Position numbers and translations under genes: made by a program | Source: Sabellastarte sp. h YS-2021 | Taxonomy: Eukaryota > Annelida > Polychaeta > Sabellida > Sabellidae | Direction of reading: 5' to 3' | DNA length: 64,000 nt | Assembly (NCBI GenBank): GCA_964017235.1 | Contig: OZ024927.1 | Span: 54,627,293 to 54,691,292, forward strand | The notes under the pieces: model-generated | What the model saw: only the letters and a program-made list of their open reading frames with translations | Told to the model about the DNA's origin: nothing | Databases searched by the model: none | Shown here: positions 46,501 to 58,063 of the stretch, piece after piece | Numbering within the stretch: position 1 is the first letter of the stretch | Layout: each line of letters starts with the position of its first letter

Positions 46501-48885
46501 TGAAAATGACCCTTGAAGCCTCTGAAATTTGGTTTCCCCCTGCCTGATGAATATGATTGGTTACTGCTTTGTGAGGAGTTGCCCCCATAGGGGCATTTCC
46601 TGTAGGAGCCTCTTTTCTTATTGTGGGGACCACGAAAGGGCTCGTTTTGATAGGGTCCAAAACCCTGAGAGTTTTTTGAGGTGCCTTTTTGAGGAGGAAG
46701 TCTTTTTCCGTTACTGGCTGAGACTTGAACAATGGGCAATGCCAAAAGGGAGAGTTCCTGAGTTCTTGGCCTCTCATTTCCCCTAATTGGGGTTGTAGGA
46801 GGGTCATCTCGGCCTCGCGCCTTAACAGGCCAGTGTTACCCATGGTGTATAACTCCCTCTGGACTATATGGGCTAGAGATTTGCTTAGGCAGGTAAGAGC
46901 TCTATGTTGGATAAGAATGGTCTGATTACAAATGTCCAAATATTCACAAGCTTGTTCATATCCATGCTTGGCTGCTTTGTCAAGATTGGCTCCTTTCTGG
47001 ATTTGGGTTTTAACCTTTTGGAAGGTCAACTTCAAGCTGTATTGGCACTTCTCTAGAGTGGCAATACAGGTAGAAGTGGAGATGTTCTGCCTAGCTTGAT
47101 GCTCCAGTTCCTTGGGAACTGGGAGGGGAACCTTGCCCATAGGGGCTCCAGAGAATTTTGGAGTAATACAGATCTTTGAGAAGTCTGTATTCAACTCCTG
47201 GATTTTGTCCTCATAACAAGGCTGTCCCACCTTGTACCACTTTGCAGTTGAGGGAGGAGGTTTAATGTATTTACCCTCAGGTAAATTGGAGGCCAGAAAA
47301 TCTTGCTCAAATTTATTAAAGGGATCTTTGATAATAGAGCTAAGGGGCAGCATAGAGGAAGGGCCTCTTGGCCTAAGCTCCTGTTGGCCTTTCTTGTCGT
47401 CCAGACCCAGGACAGAAGTAGAAGACCCAGGCATGGTCTCCCTGGGATCAGTGAGGTCAAGAATACGCCTAAAGGTGTCCACTTCTTCAGTATATTGAAC
47501 GGGATGTCAGCCAAAGATACTTGCCTATAATAGGGTAGGTCTGGATCATGCTGAGGTTGGTCTTGATCAGAATGGGCCCTAGAGAGCTTTGAAGACCTGT
47601 GTCTGGGTATAGAGGACTGATCCTCCACTGAAGATGAAGACACATATTCAGACCTAACTTTGTGTTTTCTTTTATCTCCATAAGTGGGTCATCGGATTGA
47701 CCTGAGTGCTGACCTGAGTGCTGATCCGATGCGTAACTCAGGTCACTGTCATACCTAGACTGATCATCTCTGAGATGGGGTGGCAGGAAGGGACCATAGT
47801 CCACCTCCATAGTGTCATCTGTATGTGATGTAGGCCAAGGTCTCGAAGGGGTTGGGTCCAAATTTGCAGCTTGTTTCGAGGTACCAGGCTTAGAGGCCAA
47901 AGCGTAGGTCTAATCCACCTCTGCTTCTAAGTTAGGTGTCTTTTTGAAAGACTGAAATTCATCTCAGAGAGACTGCATTGCCTCAAGCATAGAAGCCTGA
48001 AAAGCCACCATTTGCTGCTGTAACTGGATGTTGAAGGTAGAACCCAGGGACTTTTTGAGCTTGGATTCAATTTTCTGTTGTAAAACTGTGCCTGGGGTTG
48101 GTGGGACAGAATTTGCTGGAGTTTTGAGAGACAACGACTCGAAACGTAGTGGCTGGGGGCGAGGTGGAGAAGCAAATAAATTGTCAGCAGCACCTTCAAG
48201 GTCTGCCTGAGATCCAGTAAAGGACTCAACATCCTCATCCCCCAGCAAGTCAAGTTCATTGTCTTTTGAAGTACCTACCTTCTGCTTCCTGACATAACCT
48301 TTCCTGTGAGTGATCTTAATCATTTGTTCTTCCAAGAAACTGAACAAATGCGCAAGGAGATTCAAAAGTAACACAGGGATCATCACCCTTGCCAGCTTCT
48401 CTACAGGAAGAACAATAAATGTGATTGTCGATTGGCAAGCAGAAATGACGACACTTCAAATATCTGGGCTTGTCTTTATTTGTTTTGTTTTATGCAATAA
48501 AAACATGTAAATGACAAAACCTGCACTGAAAACTCACAAAATGCAAATAAGAAAAGAAATACTTATCCTGTAGAAATGCAACTTTCACAGAATATGCTAC
48601 AAGGTATTTTAAACAAAATGGCTAAAAATCAACATCCAAGAATACATATGTACTGAGAAATAATAGAAAATATGACTGTTTTGAACAGAAGCGACCAAAA
48701 CATGTGGCCAACAAGAAAGTAGGATGAGTTCGTAAAGAGTTCCACGAGAAGACAACCTGAGGCTACGGCCAAGTATAAATGTCTATTTTTCTTGGACTTT
48801 GGCCAGGGCCTGCGGCCTCTCGAGATCAGAATTCAGTTCCATATGGTAAGCTATTGTAGTGCAATAAAATAGTTATTTAGGTGTT
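43598..48885 (-). mobile_element. DIRS-type retroelement fossil C
   Basis: About 5.3 kb on the minus strand. Inverted ends share CACTACAATAGCTTACCAT (near 43652 and, inverted, 48846). Parts in minus order: Gag-like region about 48.4-46.44 kb with a basic, Gln/Asn-rich C-terminus; RT about 46.26-45.79 kb (SIDLTDAYLHIPIH, FLVPKPHQRWRP); RNase H about 45.65-44.99 kb (NSTVVAYINKQGGTHSAE); tyrosine recombinase about 44.85-44.28 kb (VKTHDIRAFAISKAFYGG). Broken, but clearly the best preserved of the three DIRS copies, with perhaps five to eight breaks. Confidence 0.88.
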
Positions 48886-50056
48886 TACTTTAGCTCTATA
48901 TTTATTTAATGGATGCTTTTAAATTAAAACTAAAATATTAGGTTGTTTCAACCTAATGCAGTTTTAATGAGAGAAGTGTAGTTTCATGGATATTCAATCT
49001 GAAGACAGTTTTAAAGGAAAACTGTTTCATTAAAGGTCACAGGAAGCATTTTGAGAACTATTGTCAATAGACACACATACATGTGAAACTTCAATTTTTG
49101 TAAAAATAAGATGCGTCTGGACAAGGTTACATGCTATATTCAGCCATTTTCTGTCAGTATTTTTAAGCTTTTTACAACTGTCGCCATTATTTTTCACTCG
49201 ATAACTTTCATAGAAAATACTAGCCTTTACGTCACAGGTTCATTAGTTTGTAAACAAACTGCCGTAGTAAGCTATTTCATGTACATATTTATTTTCTGTG
49301 TGTTGGAATGTTGTTTTTTTTTTGTTGTTGATGTAATACATCAGTCTTGCACAGTAAATTACAAAATTAGCCTTGATAAGATTGTTGGTATTTTTCCAAA
49401 TAAAAATACATACTTGTTTGAAGAGGAAATATAGTCAAATAGTATTTTCATGTATCTATCAACATTTTCAAAAATACCAATTTTTCAGTGTTTGTGAATA
49501 CAATTTATTTGTTATGCTATGATATATCAGTGTGCAACAATGAACTACACAATTAACTTTTGGAGACCTTTATATTACTCTTATATTAAAAATTATATGT
49601 TTAGGGAAGTAGGAACAAGTTTCATAATAACACATGTACATGTATAGTACACATATGCTGGACCATTTTTATGATAAATTTGAATAGATTTTTCCTTGTT
49701 TTAAAAACTTATCTTACCACAAAATAATCATTAAACACTGAATCAATATATGAGAGATTGGGCCCATGCAAGGATATGTAATGTTTGCACTGTAACCAAA
49801 GCCAATTGCAAGTCTTTCAACCACAAAACCTATAAATATATCTGACTGTGTAGATATTGTTCCAACCTAAGGTATTTTTTGAGGCAATGTTTACACTTGG
49901 TAAGTGATTAGCCTTTACACAAGCTAACTACATAACCGAAATTTACCTACATACACTTGAAAAGGTGTAATTAAAGCATACTGTTACTGATTTTTGCCCG
50001 ACACCAATATATGTCTAAATATGTTGCATTAATTCCAAATAAATTCAATTCCAATC
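48886..50056. other. AT-rich intergenic, nothing recognised
   Basis: No coding block, tandem repeat or terminal repeat could be supported. Confidence 0.35.
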
Positions 50057-50073
50057 TATTTACAACAATGTTG

Positions 50074-53000
50074 TGTAGGTAGTTTTTATAAACCAAAACA
50101 AAAATACATTATAATACAACACAGAATGTTTTTGACACAACTCACATACTACAAAAGTGCACCAATCTCTCTGTGCAGTTGAGCCCTGCATTCCCCATAA
50201 GTTCATGGATGGCTAAATACATTTTGCAATTTTCCCCAATTTTGTTTAAATGTATTTTCTGTGCTATTGAGAACGCTTAGCATTTTTTCATCTGAATACA
50301 TTTCTTGTAATCTGTGTTTTAAAACAAGTAGATTTAAATTACCAGTTGTATTTGAGATTGAACTATCGTATGTATATTTTTTAACCACAAGAATTAATGC
50401 GTTAATAGGTATTTTATTACTATCTGTTAGGTGATATCCAAACATGATAGTAAAATCAGTAAATTTTAATTTTATACCTGAATTATCTGCTACATAATTT
50501 TCTATAACTTGCCAAAATTTTGCAACTTCTGCACACCCAGCAAACATATGCATTAGATTTTCTTCTTCAATTTTACACCTTTTACAGATGTCTTCATTGT
50601 ATATGCCTAGTTTTGTCAGATATTTTCTAGTTCCAAGTATTCTATACAAAATTTTTACTTGAAACCATGTAAGGATGTTGTTTGATATCGTGTTAAAAGC
50701 AATTTTGAATGTTACATTCCAAGTTTTTTTATCTATATTTATTCCAAAATCCTGGTTCCATTTTACCTTCATTTTATGGTCATTATATTTATTCTGTTCT
50801 AAAATTCTGTAATAGCTTTTTGCACCCTTTTTACTGGTATTAATAATACACATATTCATTGGCATCACTGGTCTAATAATTTTTGAATGTTTCATTTGAT
50901 GATATTTGTGTATATACTTATTCACAACTGTTTTGGCTCTTATATAATTCAGGGGGTTAATACTGTCCAGAGAATAGACCTTTTTAATTTTCTCAATGGT
51001 AAAGAAACTACCGTCAACATCCAATACATCTGAGATCAATATAATACCTTTTCTGTACCAATTGGGAAAGTACATAGTCTCTATTGACAATTTTGTATTA
51101 TACCATAAGGGTGCAGATAGTAACTCTTCATAACTATGTGTGGTTTGTTCATTACATAATGTATCCCAAGCTTTAAAAACATCGATCCAGAAATTATTAG
51201 TAATTTTTTTGTTAATTTCTAAACCAAGTTGAGAACCTACGTATAACAACTTATTTATATCTGAGATTATCTGATGTCTGAAAAGTTTGACCCAAGGTGC
51301 ATTTTTTTTAATCAGCCTTCTTACCCACGTGATCTTAAGTGCCATTATAAAGTGTTCTAATTGTACCATTTTTATGCCACCTAAGTGGTAATCCAATGTT
51401 AAGGTTTTTCTATTTATTTTGGGTGTTTTGTTTGACCATATAAATTTATAGAATATGTTGTTTAACTCATTAATAAAGTTTATGTCTGGGTGTGGTAGGC
51501 TCAAAAAGAGGTGGTTTAGCTTGGCCATTAAAAAAGTTTTAATCACAGTCACTTTGCCCATGGGAGTAAGTTTTCTCTTACTCCAGTGATTGATACTGTC
51601 TTTAATCTCCACCAGCTTACTTCGAAAGTTAATTTCTGGCATTTTTTGTAAATCTACTGAAAATTTCAACCCAAGCATATTAAATTCAGTAGTATTCCAA
51701 TCAAATCTTTGACTTATTAATTTATCATTTGAATGTTTTTTCTTACCAATCCAAATAATTTTGGTTTTGTCTGTATTTACCTTTAACCCAGAATATGTGC
51801 CAAAGATTTCCAATATGTTAAGTGCATTTTGTAATGATTGTTGAGAACCATCTAGGATTAGAGTGGTGTCATCAGCATATTGAGACAATTTAAACTCAGT
51901 GTTGTTAAATTTTATGCCTACTATTTTATCATTATAAGTTATAAGCATATTTAATACTTCAGCTGCCATAATAAATAGGTATGCTGAAATTGGGTCCCCC
52001 TGTCTGCAGCCACGACCTATCTTGATGAATTCTGACATAACCGCATTCTGCATGATAGTAGTTTCTATATTTTTATTGAATAACTTTATCCAACCTATGA
52101 ACTTTTCTGTGAAACCCATTTGTGTTAACACTTTATATATGAATTTCCAAGATATCGAATCGTATGCCTTTTCAAAATCGATTAACATTAGTAGTCCTGG
52201 TATTTTAGATTTTTCAGCAGCATGCATTATATCATATATCAACCGTGTTGACTCCCCAATATATCGACCGGGAACGAAGCCATTCTGGTTTTGGCTGATC
52301 AGACCATTCAATAGTGGTTTGATTCTATTTGCTATTGAGGCAGAGGCAAGTTTATAAATAACACTTAACATTGACAATGATCGCCAGTTTTTAATAAATT
52401 CTCTTGGCTTTCCACTTTTAGGAAGGCAAGTTAAAAGGCATTGTCGTAAGGTCAGAGGAAGAATTCCTTTTTTAAAACTAGTATTAAGGGCTCTAAGTAT
52501 CCATTTACCTAAGTATTTCCAAAAGGCTTTTAAAAACTCAGCGGGAAAGCCATCTATCCCCGGTGATTTATTATTTTTCATATTTTTTAAAGATTCAAAT
52601 AGCTCTTCTTCTTTCAAATCACCTTCGATTGATGTTGCCTGGTCAAGTTCTTTCAAGCTTTCATCTTGTGCTCGGTACAGTTGACTATAGAAATTCTTTA
52701 GTTCTAACAGAATTTGTCCCTGGTCAGTGATCAATGTGTTATCTTTTTTCTTAACCTTTTTAATAGTTTTATTCAAATAGTTATGTTGTTCCAATGAACA
52801 AAAATACTGTGTTGGTCTCTCACCTTCATGTAACCACTGAACACGTGACCTAACATAGTGTCCTTTCATATTCTGTTCTCTTAACTGTATTAATTCATGC
52901 TTTTTGGATTCCAGTGTTTCTTGTTTTATACTATCATTATTTTTTTCTAAAGCCTGTATTTCTGAGATAAGTTTCTTTTCCTTTATATTTTCATTTCTTT

Positions 53001-53560
53001 TTTTAATACTAGAAAACTTAACACTCTCACCTCTCATGCGAAGGATGAGCATTTCTAAAAATAAGTCATCTGGAATTCTCAAGTGTATATCGTGTTCATT
53101 AATTAAGTTGATTTTTTCGATATTATAAACTGGGACAGCATATTTTATTATTTCTTCTTGAATACATTCATTTATAAGTTTAAGATAATTTATGTCTTTG
53201 AGTAAGTTCGTGTTAAACTTCCAGCTCCCTTTACCTCTGTAAAATTTATTTAACAAAATATCTAGCTGTAATATTGAATGGTCTGATCTATAGCCAGGAA
53301 TAATATCGGTTTTGTTCACAAGGTCTGTAAAACTAGATGAGGCTATAAGATAATCTAATCTAGCTTGTTTCAATGGGTTTTGTCTGCGCCATGTAAATCT
53401 TTTTATTTCAGGGTTAAAGTATCTAAATGTGTCCACTAAATTATATTCCTCCATCATATTCATAACCACTGTGCGAGATCTGGGGTTATTCAAGTTAATG
53501 TAATTGTGGCTGTCAAAGGTTGGGTTAAATATCATGTTGAAGTCTCCACACCATAATACA
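50074..53560 (-). mobile_element. Young 5'-truncated L1/Tx1-like LINE
   Basis: A 3487-bp insertion bounded by a perfect 17-bp target duplication TATTTACAACAATGTTG (50057-50073 and 53561-53577). The copy is truncated inside the endonuclease domain, a few residues before CGDFN. It keeps the full RT and C-terminal region with no stop or frameshift. No poly(A) tail is seen; the 3' end is TTTATAAAAACTACCTACA. Perfect duplication plus an uninterrupted frame indicate a recent insertion. Confidence 0.88.
50203..53560 (-). CDS. L1/Tx1-like ORF2 (partial endonuclease, RT, C-terminal Cys/His)
   Basis: About 1118 codons remain open. Order: end of the endonuclease (WCGDFNMIFNP; RRQNPLKQARLDYLI; PGYRSDHSIL), then RT with LTCLPKSGKPREFIKNWRSL, FVPGRYIGES, motif A LIDFEKAYDSI, motif B RGCRQGDPIS, and motif C YADDTTLIL with the catalytic DD. 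The C-terminal Cys/His block is CKRCKIEEENLMHMFAGC (C-x2-C-x8-H-x4-C). The frame extends in silico to an ATG at 53754, but those first 65 or so codons lie outside the target duplication, so they are flanking DNA and not part of the protein. With no promoter and a truncated endonuclease it is not expected to be autonomous. Confidence 0.9.
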
Positions 53561-53577
53561 TATTTACAACAATGTTG

Positions 53578-54899
53578 AGTGCAGTATTGGCCAGATCTTT
53601 CAAAATTCTTTAAAAAGTTCAGTTTTGACTTTAATATTGCTACAGCGCAGACAATATTCAATAAATGTTTCCTTATATGATAGAATTTTACTGGTTTAGT
53701 GCTTTCTGACAAAGCCAACTGTAAGCTTTTGAATTGATAAATGTACATTTGCAATATTTTGTTCTTATAATTTGAGTCATTATCAAGACTGTGAAAGTTA
53801 TTTAGCAGATGAAGAAAGTGAGAACTGCAAGTATATATTCCAAGTTAGACAAGTGAACACATATTCCTTACGCTGGCTGACTTTCATCTAAGTGTTTATA
53901 TTAACTAAGGTAGTTGTAAAATCAGAGAAAAATTAGGTGACGGCTGATAAAAAGCAGCAACATGTGAATAAATAAGATTGATGGGCTGTTTTTTTCTTCT
54001 ATGTGAACTAAAACTTTAAAAAAAGAAAAAAAATTACATCCACTTAATTCCCTCAGTGTGTATTTATATGTTTATCTCAAAACTAAAGAAACTTCACTAT
54101 GAACCTGTGACGTCATCAATCATCTTCTTCGAGAAAAACAACATGTCGGCTTTTTACTCCACTTCGTGATATTTATTTTTCTAATGCTGTTTATGCCTCT
54201 TGTACCATATATTTCTTAAAATAAACCACATTTTCATTCTTATAGGGTGTTTGTCTATTGAATTAAGTTAACTTCACAATTTTTGTGAAAAACGTTGCCT
54301 ATGACCTTTAATACAAAAACTAACTAAAAGCAATTTTATTCTAAAGGATAAGTATATATTATAAACTAGTTCAAATATCTTATAGCAAACACAGACAAAC
54401 AAGACATGAATACTACCTTTTGGCAAATATTTTGAGACACTTCCAAGAAATGGACAAGCCAGGAACCAAACGGATCCGACAAACATCCGGATCCCAACTG
54501 CATGAAGTCGAACCCAGCTATCACTGCTGAGACTACAAGATGACACACCCAGGTTCATGCCCAGATGAAAGCCACCTTTGCATCTTACCCTGAAAATACA
54601 GAAGAATAAAAGCAGTAGTCTGTTCCTAGATACTAGAGGGGAAGGGCTCATGAGACCAGAGGGGCGTGTGTCCTCATTGCTTTCCAATGACAGAATGGAG
54701 GATTGAGGCCTGTAAAACAGAGAGGTCCCACGCTGGTCAGTCTTGACCAATAGCAATTATGTATGCAAATGAAGCACCATACTAAATGCAAGGACAGGTG
54801 GAGCCGAAATGAGCCCAATACCACCCAAATGGCATTTAACACATTTCCAGCTCCCCCCCCCCCCCCCCCCCCAAGACAATAAAAAATGACATGGGTTAT
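53578..54899. other. intergenic, nothing recognised; poly(C) tract
   Basis: A run of 20 C (54853-54872) lies just left of the LINE tail. 54440-54740 is GC-richer than its surroundings but shows no family. Confidence 0.35.
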
Positions 54900-54990
54900 A
54901 TAATTTATTATTATTAAAACACATAACATAACATAACACATGATTTTATATAGCGCTTATCACTTAGTACGTCTTTAAGCATTGTAGGAT

Positions 54991-55986
54991 CTAGACATTG
55001 TATGCAAGTCTGAAAAAGTATGTTTTGAGCTGTCTTCTGAAATCTAACAGTGAATTTGAAGATCTAATGCTAACAGGTAGATTGTTCCACAGAGCTGGAG
55101 CAGCATGAACAAAAGCCCGTTTTCCATAACAGTTTCTAGGAACCTTGACTGGAAATGCTATATTGAAATTTTTGGATGATCTTGTTAATCTTGTTGGTTG
55201 TGCTAACGAAATGAGGTCAGTGATGTATGTTGGTGCTAAGCCATGTAACGCTTTGTACACATCAGTGAGAATACTGAAAGCAATCCGCTGTTGTATTGGA
55301 AGCCAGTGAAGTTCTTGTCTTGCTCTACTAATGTGGTCATACTTTCTCATTTTGAGGATGACTTGGGCTGCTGAATTTTGTACAATTTGTAGTCTATGCA
55401 AAAATACTTTATTTACTCCATAAAGCAGGCAGTTGGCATAGTCTAGTTTTGATATTACCAGGCCTTGAATTATGCAGGAACATGTATCATTTGACAAATA
55501 TTTACGAATTCTAGCAATTTTATGGAGTAGTAATTGACAGGCTCTGCACTTTTTGATGATAAACTCTTCCATGTTCATCCGTGAATCAAAATAGGCACCT
55601 AGGTTGCGAACAGACCTTGTCGGGGTGATTGTACAGTCTCCTACCCTGATAGAAATAGAAGGCATTCCTTCCAAATATTTTCTAGATCCAAAAACAATAA
55701 CTTCAGTTTTGTCTTCATTCAATTTCAAGATGTTTTGTGACATTCAAGATTTTATACCATCAATGCAAAGTTCCAGATGTTGTAAGGATGCAGCCATTGA
55801 GCTTTTATTGAATTCAACATATAGCTGAGTATCATCTGCATATAGCATGTGACTAACTCCATGTTTATTTGCAATGTCCACCACAGGAGCAACATATAAA
55901 GTGAAGAGTATTGGTCCAAGGACAGACCCCTGAGGAACACCAAAATTAAGATACATCTTTTCAGATGAGCTGTTATTTATTCTCAC
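54991..55986 (-). pseudogene. LINE C ORF2, C-terminal piece
   Basis: Contains RT motifs B and C (GVPQGSVLGPILF, YADDTQLY) and, after one in-frame TGA, the thumb and C-terminal region (KLDYANCLLYGV, ELHWLPIQQR) to a natural stop at 54991. Confidence 0.85.
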
Positions 55987-56105
55987 TGCCTGACTTCTGT
56001 TGGAGAGGTAGGATCTAAACCAGTCTAGTGCTGTTCCATTAATGCCAAATCTAGTTTCTAGATGATGAAGAAGTTTTTCATGGTCAATAGTATCAAAGGC
56101 AGCAG

Positions 56106-57197
56106 TTAAGTCAAAAGGACCAGGGCGACCATCTTTTTATTGTTCAAGGAAGACAAGATGTCATTTTGGACACAAAGAAGTGCAGACTTTGTGGAATGGA
56201 AAGGTCTATATGCAGACTGCATTTTGCACCATAATTTATTCACCTCTAAATGTGTTCTGAGATGAGCTGCAACAATTTTTTCAATGACCTTTGATAGGAA
56301 AGGCAAGTTTGATACAGGTCTATAGTTTTTCAAAATTTCTTTATCCAAGTTTTCCTTTTTTAGCAGAGGTGTTATATTGGCATGCTTCAAGTTGGATGGA
56401 AATACTCCCTCTTCCAAGGATTTGTTGACAATACGGGTAATGACTGGAGCCAGGGTGTCTAAGTTATCCTTGATCAATCTGCTGGGGAAAGGGTCATGGA
56501 TTGCACAAGCATTAGAACTAGCACTTATTATCTTTCTGACTTCATCTTCATCCGCAGGTTTGAAAGACTTTAGAGCGACTTCTAAGTTTGGGTGAATGTA
56601 CTCTTTGATGTCAACATCTTTCTGAGATAAAGAGTTCTTGATAGTTGATCTAATTTTAAGAATTTTGTCAACGAAGAATTTATTAAATGTCTCGGCCAAT
56701 AGTTGATCTGAGTCACTTTCAGGAAGTTTGGGTTGCTTAACTTCACCTAGTAATGTTTTAGACAAATCATACAGCTTTTTTATATCATTCCTACTTTGAT
56801 TAATTTTGCAGGAATAAAATTCTGTTTTATATTTTGTCAAGAGAAGCTTAACTGTATTACATTGTTCTTTATATTTCTCCAAGTCAGCTTCTAGTCCTGA
56901 TTTTCTGTATTTTCTTTCCAACCTCCTCTTCATGACTTTTGCATGCCGGATATGACTATTAAACCAAGCTGTGTTAGGTCTGATTCTAACATATTTCTCG
57001 ATAAGTGGAGCATTATTTTGCAGAGTTTCAGATAAACTGACATTATATCTTTGTACCATAGAATCAAGCGATTCTTCAGGAAAGCTTAATTTCTGTAAAT
57101 CGCTATTCAAAACATCCATATCTATGTCTTTAAGTTTACGGTATCTGAGAAACTTCTTGACCGGGTCAGGTTTTTTTGAACCTGAAAGTAATAGGTG
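56106..57197 (-). pseudogene. LINE C ORF2, N-terminal piece
   Basis: Carries the linker between endonuclease and RT and the first RT blocks, through STKSALLCVQNDILSSLNN. The frame is lost just before the AAFDTIDH motif, which continues in another frame. Confidence 0.82.
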
Positions 57198-57839
57198 ATC
57201 TGAAAAACACATCATTACTATATTGTACATTTCATTGTAATACAAGGCATTATATAATATTGATAAATATGATATGATGAAGTGGGTTAACAAAAGACAG
57301 ACAAACAGCAGTCAACATGATATTCCCCCCCAGAAATAAACCCCTAAGTACCGAAAATTGCTGGGCTCGATCGGGTAAACAAGAGCATGCTAACCCGGAA
57401 GCCAAAAATTTAGACCTAACAAATTTTGCCTCATAAAATTATGAGCAATAGGCCATGACCTAACAATAATCACAACATGTCCTATATATGTCCGTTATGT
57501 TATCTAATCATGTATGATGTTACAGAGGTTATATGATGCTTATATTACTTAAACAACAGTAAAGTTTTGTATAAAAATACAAAGTTGCTTTCTCAGTAAT
57601 ATCTAGTTGTTCCCTGAAAGTTTTACGGAATACGCATATTCCCTGACTGCTTTAGAGAACACATGTATATATTATATATATATATATTATGCCAAATTGA
57701 GGAAGGGAGATTAGTGTCTTGCCACTGTGCCACTGTGGTCCCTTGGTATATTACGTCCAGCGATTTGTAGGTAGTAACAATCTAGGTAGTAACTTAATTG
57801 ATTGCAGTACTTAGTGTTTGTTATTGTTTTCACCCATGG
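57198..57839. other. intergenic, no gene
   Basis: 57605-57665 carries GGAATACGCATATTCCCTGA, matching the cluster near 42850. A short (AT)n run lies at 57666-57690. Confidence 0.4.
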
Positions 57840-58063
57840 AGTCCGGAAGCGCAGGGGCGAGAAAAAGGTTGTCCAGGCTATATCAGAAACCGTAAGGTGT
57901 AGCAAATTGATTCTTGGTAGGGACATTGGGTTAGGAAGTGTAGGTGTACACTGTCATGGTCTGACCTTGATTTGACCTTTAACCTTGCCATAGTGACCTT
58001 GAGTTTGAAAATTTTCTCTGGGCTATATCTCAGAAACCATAAGGTGTAGGAAGTTTATACTTT
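57840..58063. repeat. satellite array, left segment (about 145-bp unit)
   Basis: About 1.5 units with AAGGTGTAG, CTTGGTAGGGACATTGG, TGACCTTGATTTGACC and GGGCTATATCTCAGAAACC. The array is interrupted here by the L1-like copy and resumes at 60469. Confidence 0.8.

Larger units (their letters stand above)
54900..57197 (-). mobile_element. CR1/L2-like LINE (LINE C), 5'-truncated, dead
   Basis: A minus-strand ORF2 running from the very end of the endonuclease (SDHLLLSG, near 57190) to the 3' UTR. The 3' end has AGCGCTATATAAAATC, then ATGTT repeats and AATAATAAT. Domains: linker KKPDPVKKFLRYRKLKDID, RT blocks NYRPVSNLPFLSKVIEKIV, FGVPQGSVLGPILF and LYADDTQLY, then LNEDKTEVIVFGS and LHWLPIQQR. Two breaks are visible: a frameshift near 56106-56125, before motif A, and a TGA at 55741-55743 where relatives have Trp before MSQ. 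Different family from LINE A. Confidence 0.87.

Noticed and set aside
49111-49434. 107-codon hydrophobic frame
   Set aside because: Low-complexity translation of AT-rich DNA, with no splice context or family pattern.
53561-53754. Extension of the L1-like frame upstream to an ATG at 53754
   Set aside because: It lies beyond the 17-bp target duplication, so it is flanking DNA read through by chance.
54274-54941. Overlapping minus-strand frames of 97 and 160 codons
   Set aside because: They run through the poly(C) tract and unassigned DNA with no recognisable motif.
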